From Glossina fuscipes (Eukaryota; Arthropoda; Insecta; Diptera; Glossinidae), in the NCBI RefSeq assembly GCF_014805625.2, contig NW_023998426.1, forward strand, positions 2,549,002 through 2,613,001: 64,000 bases of DNA. The letters are read 5' to 3'. The notes under the pieces were generated by a model. That model had not been told where the DNA came from and did not search any database. It saw only the letters and a program-made list of their open reading frames with translations. This document shows, piece by piece, positions 10,755-23,744 of this stretch. The translations under genes and the position numbers were made by a program. Numbering within the stretch: the stretch's first letter is position 1; every line of letters begins with the position of its first letter.

Positions 10755-11635
10755 AGAGGGGAGAGGCTGCACCGACTATTAAATACCCTACGACACATTG
10801 TCTAACACAATTCTTATTTTCGCCTAAGAACACAAAAACTATACCCCGTTTCTATATAAACTTACTACAATGGAACTGTATATTAAAAATCGAACATCTT
10901 TGCAAATAAAGGCTTACTTTCCCTAAGAATAGTTTCGTCAAATAGGTTCAAAAATTGTTGTGATTATTCAAAATTCAGCGTAGTTGATTTTTATATCAAA
11001 CTACTATTATGAATCAATGTTTATCATGAAATATTAAATCTTCGATTTTTCTACCCTAAAAAACAAAAACTTTCGTACACATCCTTATATAGGTTGACAT
11101 TCAAAATAGGCATACGTCATACAAATTTTGGGGAGTGACTTTTTATATCAAATTACTATTATGGATTCACTTTCGTGAAAATCTATATATAGGGCAGGAT
11201 CCAAAAAATAGACCGAGATGGTTAATATTTTTTTTATCTTAAATTACTATTATGGCATGACTTTCATCACGAAACATTGGATATTAGATCTTCTTGCCTA
11301 ATGAATTTCAGAAGAGAGAGGTGGTTCGAAAAATTGCCCCAGCAAATTTAGAATGCCGCAATACTTAGCCACTTTTGTCAAGAAATTTAGAAAATCACAA
11401 TTTTTTCCTTATAACGACTTCTCAAAATAGGGCGTAATGTGAGCAGATGTCCTGTCGAAACCATTTTCTTCAGCGTTCGCCCTTGATTTAGAACACGTCC
11501 ACGTACCAAATTTCATCAAAATATTTCAAAAATTGCGACCTGACTAACAAACGGGCTTAGAATCGTTTTCTCTCTTAAGGGTTTTGGAAGTTACTTACGT
11601 CTATCACTTAATACACCATGTGTGGAAATACATGG
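10755..11635 (-). mobile_element. INE-1-like type A copy, reverse
   Basis: The tail reads in reverse as CCGACTATTAAATACCCTAC (about 10775). The body carries AATTACTATTATGG blocks, a CAAAATAGGGCGTAATG stretch and CAAATTTCATCAAAATATTT, and the head ends ATACACCATGTGTGGAAATA. About 0.9 kb and close to full length, though the CTGTCCGTC tract is eroded. Confidence 0.65.
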
Positions 11636-11664
11636 AATATGACGATAAGCTAATTTAAGCATAT

Positions 11665-11930
11665 TTTTGGTCCACACCAGTTGTGGCGCAAGGGTACGTT
11701 TACGCGGATGTATGAAGGACTTCAGGCAAAACCAACTTTCATTTACACCAATCGATTCTGAATCATTGCTTGTCTGTCTGTCCATATCGCAATTTTTGAG
11801 ATATGTTGTTCAAATTTGTTACGGAAATCGATGTGTTCTTAGCCAACGACGAACGCTTTGAAAAATGGCTCTGATCGGGGCCTTATAACGCCTTATTGCT
11901 TTCGAAAGTCATTATGCGCCTTTCGTTTTT
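11665..11930 (+). mobile_element. INE-1-like type A copy, forward
   Basis: CCACACCAGTTGTGGCGCAA-GGGTACG head, ATGTATGAAGGACTTCAGGC, CAATCGATTCTGAATCATT, TTGTCTGTCTGTCC, and CTCTGATCGGGGCCTTATAA. It begins about 30 bp from the head of the reverse copy on its left, so the two are head to head. Confidence 0.7.
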
Positions 11931-13414
11931 CTAGTTATTGTTATGTTATCTTTTATTTCAAAAGCAAAGAAAAAAAAAAAAAAACCTCGAGTAGATGATA
12001 ATCTTAACTACAATCCGAGCTAACTCGACAGGTGTTGTATATTCGTATAAGGAATATAAAAAACAAAAAAAAAGAGTTTTTCTGAAACGCAATTTTCACC
12101 TTCAAATCGCTTGAAGAAAGTCATGAAAATTTATTTATAATGCAATTCTTGGTATTACTCTTACTTATCTTAATAAAGATTTTATTGTAGAGTTTTTCTA
12201 TCTAAAATGTATTAACACACAAAGCGTAAAAGCAGACCTTAACTGATATGTACTCGTTTCGCTGTTAACAGTTAACGCACATACGCATGTGATTCATGAC
12301 GAATGATATCGCCGTTTAAAACAATACAGACCTTAAGGCCAATTGACTGCTGGTCTAATCTTTTGCACGTACGTGTATAGATCTAGGTTATGTGTTTGAA
12401 GTGTTTATCTATGTTTGTGTGTTTAAAGCTTTTGCATTAACACTTCACTGCATGGAAACTTATGAATTTCGTATCACGTAAGTTCTACTAAAGCTATTGT
12501 GAATTTTTATTTACATGTCTTTTGCAAACTTAAGAAAATATTAATTTTATCACAGCCTTTGTGACACACATCTGGGAGCAATCATCGAAATCTCTATAAA
12601 ATGCCTTTATTACGGATGTGTTATGAAAATTGTAGGCAAAGTCGGTATATCCGTCTCTCGTTGTTTGGTTTTTTTATGAAATTACTTCGCTTCAAGCGAC
12701 CAAAATTAGGGTAAAATAGTTGAACTTCGCTCCTGCATATGTACTGGTCTTTGCATATAAATATTAAAAGCAATCACGATTGCTCTAATAATATTCTTAA
12801 AAACAAAGCCGACATATTTTTGGTGTTTGCCGGAATAGCTTATTACTTTATCTTCCATCTGCCATTGTTTGCGAAATAAATTCTGAGAACTTTAGGTAAT
12901 CAATCGCGTAACATGGTCGATATGATGAACTACTTATTGAAAGAAATTCGAACAATAAGCATGTTTTAGTTGCGAGCAAGCAACGCTATCGAAATTAGTC
13001 ACCAATTGCTGAGAGATTTTGTTGACAAATGTCAAAAAAAAAAAATATATTAGAAAAACAAACTGCGCTCTTGTAGTTTTCTGCTCTTAGTCTAAGGCTA
13101 CAAACAAATTTGTACCCTTGTAAACTTAAAGCCGTGCATAGGTGTATGCGAAATGCTGAGAAAAAGTTTCGAAATTGAATTCGTTCGAAAAGTTTTTACA
13201 GTAACCTGAAGCGCCAACAGTCGGTTTTAAGCCCCCCGGCTGCAAAAATTTGCATTCATTCAGCTCAACTGCGGTTAACTCAAAAGCTTACGATTTCTTA
13301 CGTCATTGAATATTTGGGAATGTTTCGCTTAGACAGAGTCGTACCTCTTCCCCGTCAACGCTCTTCTGTGTGTATAAAATCGTAAAAGCATTTTTTAGTT
13401 TTACTTGCTGGCTT
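11931..13414. other. intergenic, apparently single-copy
   Basis: No INE-1-like landmark, microsatellite of note or coding-like frame. It is one of the few stretches over 1 kb here without a recognised repeat. Confidence 0.4.
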
Positions 13415-13985
13415 TTGTACCCATAACCCAAGGATGAGAGATTTATTCATTTTGTCGAGACATTTCCATTACCCAGAAGTAAGCCTTAAAAGAATATAAA
13501 TGTTCCTCGCCTGCGTCAAATTTTAAACCGATTTAAGCGTGTCCGTCTGTCTGTCTGTGGTGAATGTTTTCCTAGTCGCAAAAATGCAGTCATCGGCAAG
13601 AAGTTTAGCACGAAGATTGAAGGCTCTTGCATGTAGATTGATATTGAAATTGACTTAAATCGGTCAAAGGATGCGACTACAGTACAACATGGCCTGATAT
13701 CACCTCTGTTTGTAAAACTAAAAAATAATTTAGTTTGTTGCTGATTATTGCTTAGAAACCGCAACACAGACACAACAATAAAAATTGATAATTATCTTTT
13801 ATGGTTGGCGCTGCATTAAAATGGAAACAACCGGCCACACCTGCTGAATATTATAGAATATTAACATTTCGTTCTTCTATCAACCGGCTGGCAGTATTCA
13901 GAGAGGAGCTTCAGAGACTATACCAAGTCTACACAGTGTTAAGCGGAGACTTGTTAGCGATCGAATATAATTTTCTTACTTGTCT
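13415..13985 (+). mobile_element. INE-1-like type B copy, forward
   Basis: TACCCATAACCCAAGGATGA and ATTTCCATTACCCAGAAGTA at the head; ACCGATTTAAGCGTGTCCGT-CTGTCTGTCTG, TAAATCGGTCAAAGGATGCG in the core; GCGATCGAATATAATTTTCTTACTTG at the tail. This is the clearest end-to-end type B copy here. Confidence 0.75.
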
Positions 13986-14287
13986 TGTATTGTATTCTAA
14001 TTTCCTAATAGGTGCCCTCCCCTCTATACAATGGCATGTTACGGTGCTTTTCCTTTTTTTTTTTTGTTTTTTTGCACGATTTAAGAAGAATTGGTTATTC
14101 GTCAATAATTTTGGGATTTGACACAATAGAGTGCCACATTTACTACTGTTTCGCCTGCAGCATTTATAGCCTGCATGAATGTGAGCATATGAATGGTGCA
14201 AAAAAAACAATTTCATTGTCTTCGTAATTGAAACGCTGATATTAGAACTAAGGCAATTCGAGTTTTGAAAGGAGCCTGCAATTTAAA

Positions 14288-15135
14288 CAAGTAAGAAAAT
14301 TATATTCGGTAACAACCGAATTTTTTATACCCATCACCGTTATTCTATAAGGGATTAAAAAAAAATATATAATTTTGTATACTCTATAACCTTGGATGGG
14401 CGTGGCTGATTTTTGGTACTCTTTTAGAATAATTTTATGAGTAAAAGCACGGAAAGCAAAAATGCTTCAATTTTTCTTTGAATAGGCGTGCGGACGTTGT
14501 AGTGGTCTTTTTTAACCTGCTTGGGCAATTTCAAGCCCTTTTGCAAATTTGCGAACGGGACTAGACTTATCATAGTTACTATACAGTGTGGCAGACAGCC
14601 GGATGAATGAAATAACAGACGGAGCAGACGAACATGCGGATTTGCTTAGATGCATTACGAGTTGGAATACGGCCAGGATTTCATATACTTTACGAGATCT
14701 TTGCTTCCAGGCGTTATAAAGGTATTGAAAAAATAAATTACTTTTTGATACACTATATATATATATAGTTGAGCAGGCGAGGTCAATTTTTTCCATTTTC
14801 GTACAAGTCTTGCAGCATCGTCGATGGAATACATTTTTTTCTTTTGTTGCTTTTGAAAAGCAGTGGTGTTCACAGTTGACGTATAACAGTAGACGTGTCC
14901 TTTTAATCGACTTGGGCCAAGAACTTGCAATATATCTGCTAAATTTGACGCCAACATCTTCATTTTTGACGGCAGGACAACGTTTGCACATCAAACATTG
15001 TACTGGCCAGACAGACAGGGACAGACGGACGCGCTTAAACTTACTCAGAATTTGATCAAGAATATATACACTTTCTAGGATCTTTGAAGCTTTTTTCTGG
15101 TCGTTGCAAACGTTTTGACCTCCTCCTTTGCTGAC
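14288..15135 (-). mobile_element. INE-1-like type B copy, reverse
   Basis: It begins with GTAAGAAAATTATATTCGGT-AACA-ACCGAATTTTTTATACCCATCACC, the reverse of the type B tail with its hairpin. It contains GGGCGTGGCTGATTTTTG, GACGGACGCGCTTAAACTTA-CTCAGAATTTGATC, and ends CGTTGCAAACGTTTTGACC. The 220-codon antisense ORF across it is repeat sequence, not a gene. Confidence 0.75.
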
Positions 15136-15799
15136 GGCTATAAAAAAGCTATTTACTTTTAAAGACGATAGCAAGTTGAGAAGGAATGACTGCCATTTTC
15201 AAATTCAACAAATCGATAGAGGCTTGGTTATATATATAATTCACTTATGTCTTCAAGTAGCGAAACTTCAGCACATCGTAGAAGCATTGAATTATTTTAC
15301 ACAACATATTAAAAGTTCTGTAATCATTGAGCTAAAATCATAAAAGACTTCTTGATTACAGAAAGATATCTTTCACTTGTTTTTTTTTTTTTTTCGAAGT
15401 ATATATACATCGTGTTCTCATTGTCTATAACAAAGTTTTTTCTTTGCTCTTACATTTGGAACACAAAAAATTACTATGCCCTTAAGCGAAGGAAGATATG
15501 CAAAGCTATAGAATTTGTGTACAACACCTTCCGTTGAGTAAGTTAACTTTTTTAGGAAATTTGTTATTGTTCCTAGTTTCTTTAGCATTTATTCAGCGTG
15601 TATTTGTGTGTGTGTGTGCCTTTGTGTTTGTGTACCTTAATATGTGTGAAAACATTTAAAACTTTTTCATTTTACCTTTCCTCTATAGCTCGAATAAATG
15701 CGTAGGATCTTCCGGGGATTGGTAATCCTTCCCAATCATTATTGCCTTTGTACGATTTTTTTTTCTTTCTTTCTTTTTACACACACATGAAACATTCAC

Positions 15800-15901
15800 A
15801 CACGATTAATATTTATATATCTATATATATATATATATAGATATATTATATATACATGTATATATATATAAATATATGTACATATATACACACACATACA
15901 T

Positions 15902-15937
<36 letters not shown>

Positions 15938-18173
15938 TATGTATTACGCTATAATAACCTACATGTAAATTTAATTTTCACTATTATTACTTTTTCGAAA
16001 AAAAAAATTTTTATTTTTCCTTTTTCATTAAATTTTCTCCTCTTATTTGCTTGAATTTGATTTTCTATTTGATTTATGGTTTGCAAAACTGACTGAATAA
16101 GCGTAGTTATAAGCCGGCTGCAGAGTTGCTCCTTTTGTTTTTTTTGTTTTTTTTTTCTTTATTTTACAATTCTCACATTTAAGTTACCATTACAGCGAAT
16201 TTGAATGTTTCGTTCCGTTAGACACATAGATTCTCACTTATTGAACAACAACCAACCATTCAGCATCCCATTCATGCATCCGTTCGCTAAGTTGTAGTAA
16301 GCAAGACTTGTTTGTGCTTTTTATTATTTATTGCTTTTCTCTTCGTTTTTTCTTTTTGGCTTTTTGTTATTTTTTTCGACTTTTGACTAAGCTTTGTCTT
16401 GATTTTAGTGTATGTGTGTGTGTGTGTGTGTATAAAGCGTAACTCTTTTTTTTTTTTTTTGTTTTGTTATAAAATTTCTTTTTAATTTATTTTCACACTA
16501 AAAAGTCTCCTGTTCTTAGAAATTGTATACATAATTGTACACTTTTTTGTTTTTTTTTTTTTGTTTTATATGAAATAAATTTGCAATAGTGCGTGTGCAT
16601 ATGGTATGGTGTGATGATGGTATGTATGCAAGTATCCAATATGAGATAGAAGAGAAAAATTTAAATAAAATACATAATTAAGCATAGTGGTGCGGTATCA
16701 ATATCAACAAACAAATAATAAAATGACAAGCAAGAAACGAAGTAAAACGGCACAAAGAGAACGAAGACACCACACGACGACGAGCATGCATATGAGCATG
16801 AATTTCATTTCAATCAATTCAATCGAAAGTATTTCATATGAATGCGTTGATGTGTACGTTTATGACTGCATTTGTATTCATGCGTGAATAAATGTGGTAA
16901 ACGATGCACACTCAGTTTTATATTTAGCTATTTTTTTGCAGCTTTGGATATACAATTATTAGATGATATATATGTATATATATATATATAGAGACTATAC
17001 ATATACATATGTGTATATATATAATTATAATTTTTATATACGTGTATATATCTTTTTACGCACTCATATATATATACATATAAATATATATATATATACA
17101 TATAAATATATATATATATATCTAAGCATTTGTAAATAAATCTATATCCACGTATTTATCCATTTATCTATGTACGTATATATATATAATTTTCTCCAAA
17201 AAAATTTTTTTATTCTCTTCGATTTAATTGAATTAATTTTTATTTTTTGTAATTCTTTTTTTTTTTTTTTTATTTCTTTCTTAATTGATGACACACACAA
17301 TTTGTATACATGTATATACGGTTGTGCTTATGATAACTGCATATAAACGAGCGAGAAGAGCATCAAAAGCATTAAACACAGACACTTTGCTTATACTCTA
17401 CTCTCCGTTCTCGAGTAAATATTTTTTTTTTATATACACAGTTTTTTATGTATAGATGCGCATAAATATCTAACATTTATTCACTTCTTTACTTTATCTG
17501 TTTTTTTTTTTTTTTTTTTTTTTTTGTTTTCTGATAATTACAACAACATTTGCATGCGTTAGCGCAACATATTGTTAATGCGACGACCAACCTTTTCAGC
17601 CAGTGTCAATAGCATACACCAGTTCATAAACTTGCACATACACTCGCACTCACGCACTCAGTGTCTATAAGGATGCAAACGTGTGGATGGAGACATAAAG
17701 AAAAAAAAAAAAAAAAAGAGGAAAACTCTCGGCTGGAAAGATCTTTCGCTAGCAAGCTTCAAAAATGAAGAAAGTCCAACTTTGTTTGAAGCGAAGGGGA
17801 ACATTAAAGGAAACAAAAATATAAAAACGATGGCAGGCAGGCTTCTCTCATTTATTAAATAACAATATTTAATAAAATTACTATATTTTTTTTCTATGCT
17901 TGGTTTTTCAAAATATATACGCATTTACATACATACTTATGTACATAAATATGTATGTCCTGTGTATATTTAGAACGCTTTTAAAAACGCGAACCGCACT
18001 TACAGTGTATGTTGCATATTAGAGCCGGCAAAACAGACTAACAGACTAAATGCGGTAAATAAAAATACGGAGTGTACTGCATTCTCTTCGTCACTTGTAT
18101 AACAATAATAGAGATAACTATATACAAAACTCTCAGTATCTAAATGTAGATAAGCTCCTACATATACTTACAC

Positions 18174-18213
<40 letters not shown>

Positions 18214-18510
18214 GTGCCTATGGATATATATAAATATAACTCTATACATATATATCTATATATATATATATACATATTTATAATTTTACTCACTTGTATC
18301 CATTTGTATTTGTATATGTGCTTGCTTACGGTATCAACTCTCTTGTATAAATGTTTCATTGCCAACCGGTTCCTTTTGTTAATTCTCGTTTATTAAGAAG
18401 GGGTCTTGCTCAGTACTAGATCCATTTATTTATTATATGTTTTGTATTCATATAAATATATATATATATATTCCTAGGTTTATATATATATATATATATA
18501 TATATTATCG
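15800..18510. repeat. TA/GT microsatellite and poly-T domain
   Basis: Long TA runs at about 15811-15950, 16970-17125, 18175-18270 and 18455-18505, a GT run at 16413-16432, and poly-T at 16448-16461 and 17502-17525. No gene is seen. INE-1-like copies are absent from this stretch although they are frequent on both sides. Confidence 0.85.
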
Positions 18511-18623
18511 TGATTATTTCGATTCACCGGCAAAATATGCTGGAAATGAACGTCCATTAAATTATGACTGGTTGTCGCTGGAATGTTTCTCATTCCATGA
18601 TTGCGTCAGTGCATTGAAATTTC

Positions 18624-18657
18624 TAGCTCGCTCGCTCGCTCGCTCACTCGCTCGCTC
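18624..18657 (+). repeat. (CTCG)n microsatellite
   Basis: Eight CTCG-type repeats with one CTCA interruption. It is the only GC-rich simple repeat in the window, right after a TA tract. The 84-codon frame over it, with a run of (L)ARS repeats, is a by-product. Confidence 0.85.
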
Positions 18658-19890
18658 TTTGCTCAGCAAAGCTATACTCAGTTACTTATGACTGTTATAC
18701 AGTAAAAAGAAATCATCATTGCCTATGCGAGAATGAACATATAACAACAACAACAAACATTAACTAACTAATAGATGATGTAGCCTCCTCTCTGCATTGT
18801 GTATCTGTTTTTATTTCTTTACTTCGTTCGTGTAAGCATTTCTCATATATGGACACGTTTTAGCTACATACATATTCAAAATGGGAACAAATGGATTTTT
18901 ATTTTAATTTTTTTTTTTTTTTTTGTTATTTTTGCTTTTTACATCTCTAAGTGCAAATGAAAGTTAACTAAGAGAGTCTTATTGCATTAAAATTTCCTTT
19001 ATAATACTTGATAATGAAAGAAAACGAAGAATTTTTATGGATGTATATCTATATATGTATATGTATATTATTTTTAGATTGTATTTACATCTCTTGTAAA
19101 TTTTGTTTATTAATTCATTAGTTTCTCATACGCTCTACTAAAATCTACGAGTATTATAATTTAATTATCCGACTTGTGGTTGCATCAATCTATCTAAATT
19201 GAGCATTAGAAAATCCCAAGTCCAAAAGGATTGATAAGCAAAGTCAAGTTCGTTTCTAATAACGTATGATCCTATCCTAATATCTTTACTGTCACAACAC
19301 GACAATCAGCATATAATTAGTAAATATTTTCTATTATATTAAGTATAGAACATTTAACCTTAATCAAACAAAACTGAAATGAGTAATTTTGTAACGGTTT
19401 TTTAAAATTGCCAACAAGAAAATGCGAACACTTTTTTTAACTTTTTAAAAATTTCAAATAAACTAAATAAGAAATAAAAATTTGTTATAGAATATTTTTT
19501 GAATAAAGGAACTTAAAAACAAAGTGTGCGCACTGTTATTAAAACCTTGTGAATGAAAAAACCGATATGAACCATATGTTCTCCTATAATCCCTTAATTC
19601 GTTTAAAAAAAAAGAAAAGAACAAGCACTTCAGTAATTTATAACAATAAATTGAACATACAACCCTTTACTTAGCCAATTCAACTTTAATAGCTAAATAT
19701 GAAAAGGTAGCAAACTTTTAAAAAAAAGTAAAACAAATGTTTGTCTCCGAACTTCACTGAGAAACTGAAGAAAATGCCGCCTTGTTTTAGCGTTTATTGG
19801 CAGCTTTACTATATATGCATCTAGTCCATGAAACCATTTGACTCAAAGTTTACTCGAAGTTCCATTATTTCTATACACAACGGGAAACGG

Positions 19891-19921
<31 letters not shown>

Positions 19922-19959
19922 GAATCAAATTTTCTGTTTTAAAGTCTAAAATGAATAAA
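18658..19959. other. intergenic, nothing recognised
   Basis: Very AT-rich with poly-T at about 18910-18924 and 19889-19916. No coding-like frame. Confidence 0.4.
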
Positions 19960-20300
19960 AGCATTCTAGTGGACTACGGCCCACAAGGCTACGGCCTACA
20001 GGTATTTATGAGAAGGGGTCGAAAAACTGATTCGATCCTAGACACTTCCAATGATGTCCGTCCTTACGCCTAAAAGAGTACCAAAATTCACCAAAAAATA
20101 TCTCAAAAATTTACAATCTATCGGTTGAACACAAGAGAACAGGATAGACAAATGGACAGATAAGCTTAGATTGATTCAGAAAATAATTTAGAAAGTAATT
20201 GTGAATCGTTCAGCATAAAAGCAAAAGTTGCTTGTACACCTACAAAGTTATCATACCCATATACCGGAATTGATGTAAGGTGTAAAAGAAGGACTGTTGT
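19960..20300 (-). mobile_element. INE-1-like type A copy, reverse
   Basis: AAAAATATCTCAAAAATTTAC, then TAGACAAATGGACAGATAAG, TTAGATTGATTCAGAAAAT, and CACCTACAAAGTTATCATAC-CCATATACC. All are reverse-strand type A landmarks. The tail is lost. Confidence 0.65.
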
Positions 20301-20329
20301 AAACATAGGAAAATAGAAATAAAATAGTA

Positions 20330-20580
20330 ACGAGTTGTCGTAAGACCTTTAGCAAGTAATTTCAACACATTATACAACGAACTTTAATAGTTGAGCACTT
20401 ATACACGCATAGGCTGACCACAAGACACCAAGACATACGGACAGACAAGCTAAAGTGTATTCAGAAAATTATTCTGAATCCATCAGTATAATAGAAGCTA
20501 AGTCTAGCTTCTAGTTCTTCTGGATGTTGCGCAAACTTTATATACCACAAGTCGGGTAGGGTATAAAAATTATACCCTAT
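20330..20580 (-). mobile_element. INE-1-like type A fragment, reverse
   Basis: GACATACGGACAGACAAGC, TGTATTCAGAAAATTATTCT-GAATCCATCAG, CTTCTGGATGTTGCGCAAAC and a GTAGGGTATAAAAATTATACCC end match the head of type A reversed. It lies directly beside another reverse copy. Confidence 0.6.
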
Positions 20581-20743
20581 TTTCAATTAGCCAAGTTAAA
20601 CTTAAAGCATATTTTCGAAAGAGTTCGTAGGAAATCGAAGGCAAGCATATCAAGTATCTCTCCAATTCTAACGATGATTAAGCCCAATATGGAATTAGAA
20701 TATAATAATATTTGATAGGTATCCAAGATTCCCCTAAGGCGTG

Positions 20744-20782
20744 CATATTTTTATTTATTCATTTATTTATTTATTTATTTAT
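20744..20782 (+). repeat. (TTTA)n microsatellite
   Basis: About nine ATTT/TTTA units, about 110 bp left of the assembly gap; simple repeats of this kind often break assemblies. Confidence 0.9.
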
Positions 20783-20893
20783 TTTTTAATATTGTGATCT
20801 CATTCGTGTCATATATTTTTTTACATATATATGTTAAAATTTGTACGCGTGATTACATAGATATTATACATACATATATAGAATCAATTGATC

Positions 20894-20993
20894 NNNNNNN
20901 NNNNNNNNNNNNNNNNNNNNNNNNNNNNNNNNNNNNNNNNNNNNNNNNNNNNNNNNNNNNNNNNNNNNNNNNNNNNNNNNNNNNNNNNNNNNN
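20894..20993. other. assembly gap, 100 N
   Basis: Exactly 100 N. The round number points to a scaffold gap of unknown true length. The left flank is a (TTTA)n run and TA-rich DNA; the right flank is ordinary AT-rich sequence. Confidence 0.99.
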
Positions 20994-21844
20994 TATCTAA
21001 TTTATTATCTGCTTAAGGAGAATATTTGTTTATGGATGTCCCGTTGAAAGGCTTATCTTTCCTCATTGCAAGCGCGCAAGATCTGCATCATCTTCGAGAA
21101 AGAGCGAGAGCCTTTTCAACTGCTAACACATGTACACTTTTTATGGCAAATTTTTTTATTTATGTTTTTATAACTTTCACGAAAAACAAAGGAGCAAACC
21201 AATGTTTTCCTGCCGAATTATAGTAAATCAACTGAAATTGTTAGGCCGGTAACGTCTTTTAAACGGATGCCCAAAAAAACTGCATCAAACTCTCACTTGA
21301 TATGGTTGAAACGGATCTTTGAATATTTTTCTCTTGGGCTTTCGAAGCCACAAACTCGGCAGATTCGCTTGTTTACGCATTCGGATTAAAATAAAAAAAT
21401 GCTAAGCCCCGTTACTAAATTTGCTCAACGCACAATCGTCAAATCTATCTGAAAACTTTCTACTTTTTACTTGTCAAACATCATCGCAATGACAGTCATC
21501 CAGCGATAATCGAAAAATAGTGCAAAACTTAAAATGACATTTTTTACTGAAAGACTCCACAGTTGATTAGCGCATCCTTTGGCATAATAATCTATGTGAA
21601 ACTTTACGTTTAAAATAAAAAGAAAAAAACATCATCGAATGCTGTTAAAGTGCAAGCTATCCTTGATTTTGACAAATTGAAAATTCAAAAGAAACGAACA
21701 AGCAATGGCAAGAATATAATCGCAAAAGAAGTAAACGAGGTGAACAAGTAACGACATTATATTCATCTGTACTCGAATCTTTCAGACTCACCGTTCATTT
21801 CTTAAAAATAAAAGTAAAAAAAAAAACAACTCTATACTATTAAG

Positions 21845-22270
21845 TGGGCGTGGCTAATTTTTTCCTTTATTATACAGAGACTACAGAATCACCCAGAGAA
21901 TGGAGTCCGATATTATTGTTTTAGATGAAGAGTACGAAATGTACGAAAAAACCGATTCTTTTGCTTTCGAATGCAAAGGTGTTCTTAATTTATGTTGCCC
22001 TATGGCCGTGTTCTTTGGCCGATTTAGCCGCTTCGTTTTCTATAAAAGCCAGCGTACAAGAACTTCCATTGCTTCTGTCAAAAACTTAATTTTTGCGAGC
22101 AGTGGCATATTTATAATCGACATTATGCAGATGAGCAGGCAGACGGAACAGACGGTCTCATGGGCATGCTTAAATCGATTTAGATATGGAATGTCGGGAG
22201 TTTCTCTCGACATATTGCAAACGTTTTGACAAAGTGGTTATATCCCCATTCCTCAATGGTGGGTATAAAT
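21845..22270 (-). mobile_element. INE-1-like type B copy, reverse
   Basis: GTGGGCGTGGCTAATTTTTT, AGGCAGACGGAACAGACGG, GCATGCTTAAATCGATTTAG, ATTGCAAACGTTTTGAC, and a terminal CCTCAATGGTGGGTATA. The 109-codon forward ORF within it is not a gene. Confidence 0.65.
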
Positions 22271-22609
22271 TCCGCTAACGAAAAAGATGCTGAAGCTTGT
22301 TCTTTTGGATGGAGTAAACGTACCTTGGGCGAACATCACACGGATAATTTCATTTATAACACTCAAGAAATGAGCACCGTAGATAAAGAGTACAAGTTCT
22401 GAATCTATTTAGACTTTTCCATCCGGCGATCTTTCTCGATTATTCCTATTTAGTTAATCAAAGCTTATTTATTAATTTCTACATATCGCGTTTAGGCTGT
22501 GAACATTAAAGATAGGGCTCTTTCTTTAAGTTTTGTTCGAAGGATATGCATGTGTTGTGTTACTCCTACTTTTAAAGTTTCCAAAACTTTCAGTGCAAAG
22601 GTACGTTAA

Positions 22610-22935
22610 GGTCATATTTGCATATTTATGCAATACTCGGAAGGTCTTGGGATAAGCCCACCTAGCATTATATTGAACTTATACGTTGGTCTGTGCGTCT
22701 AATTTGCTTGTGTGTTCACTTAAACACTTACATGTCGCTATTTTTGATATATTTTGATGAAAATTGGTATAGCGACGTGTCTTGGACTAAGCACGAACGT
22801 TATCGGAAATGGTTCGGATCGAAGCAGTTTTTTGACCGCTTTCCATACACCGGCTTATTTTGAAAGGTCGTTATATGAATGACTATAGGGTATTTAATGG
22901 TGGGCCGTAGCTCATTATAATGTTTTTGTGATGAA
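22610..22935 (+). mobile_element. INE-1-like type A copy, forward
   Basis: ATTTATGCAATACTCGGAAGG, TAAGCCCACC, GATATATTTTGATGAAAATT-GGTATA, GAAATGGTTCGGATCGAAGC, and tail TATAGGGTATTTAATGGTGG-GCCGTAG. The head is truncated. Confidence 0.7.
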
Positions 22936-23744
22936 AACTAGATCGTTAGGTTTCGGTTTTCTACCATACTGAAGCCGGAGAATTGCAACATCAATGACAA
23001 ACGTATGTCATGGTTATGGTGACTAAAGATTTTAAAAATTTGTGGAATCTTTGGAAATTTTCTCTAAGTATGTCTAGCTGCTTTTTAGCTAGATATCTCC
23101 AGTGCCTCCAGTTTTTAAGAAAAATAATAAATCTATTTGTTGTTGGGTTGGCAGGGATGATATGTCGACTTAATAATTTTGCCAATTTTAAAAAGTTTTT
23201 ATTGAAAAGCTTTTATTAGAAAATTACATAACTCGCCCTTTCAAAGAAATCGGTGTAAGTAGCCAAACTGAGTTTTCTGAAAATCGAACGATCCAAAGGA
23301 AATTCATCCTGTTACGAAGTACGAACTCTTACTGTGCAACAGGCGAGACATTAACAGAGTATTTGCTTTTATTGCACAGTAGACAATTAAAAGGTGTGCC
23401 GCCAAATTTAATAATTTTGATCTCATAAAAGAGCCACGTGGTCGCCAAAAATCAATAGTGATTGTGTGAATTAAAGATGATTGTTGAGTCTGCTCCTTCT
23501 CGTGGTGCTTACGAATTATAATTGGAATTAGGTGGAAGCAAAGAAACGATATTAACTCATTTAACTCAATTCCTGTAAAGAATGTATTTTTACTTGAGGA
23601 CTTAAGAGATATGGACTTGAAGAGAAATCTAGTTTTTTTTTAAATCCACCCCATTTACAGATACGGAATAATTACATCTGAATTTTTTACTTAAGTAGTA
23701 AAGCCTATATAACAGCAATAAAACAAAAGGAAATCTATAGCGGG

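Noticed and set aside
14512..15174. 220-codon antisense ORF, the longest open frame in the window
   Set aside because: It lies almost wholly in a type B INE-1-like copy, and its residues translate repeat landmarks (KILESVYILDQI, the CTGTCCGTC tract).
15811..15950. CRISPR-like or palindromic array
   Set aside because: Plain TA microsatellite with no spacer structure, in a eukaryotic sequence.
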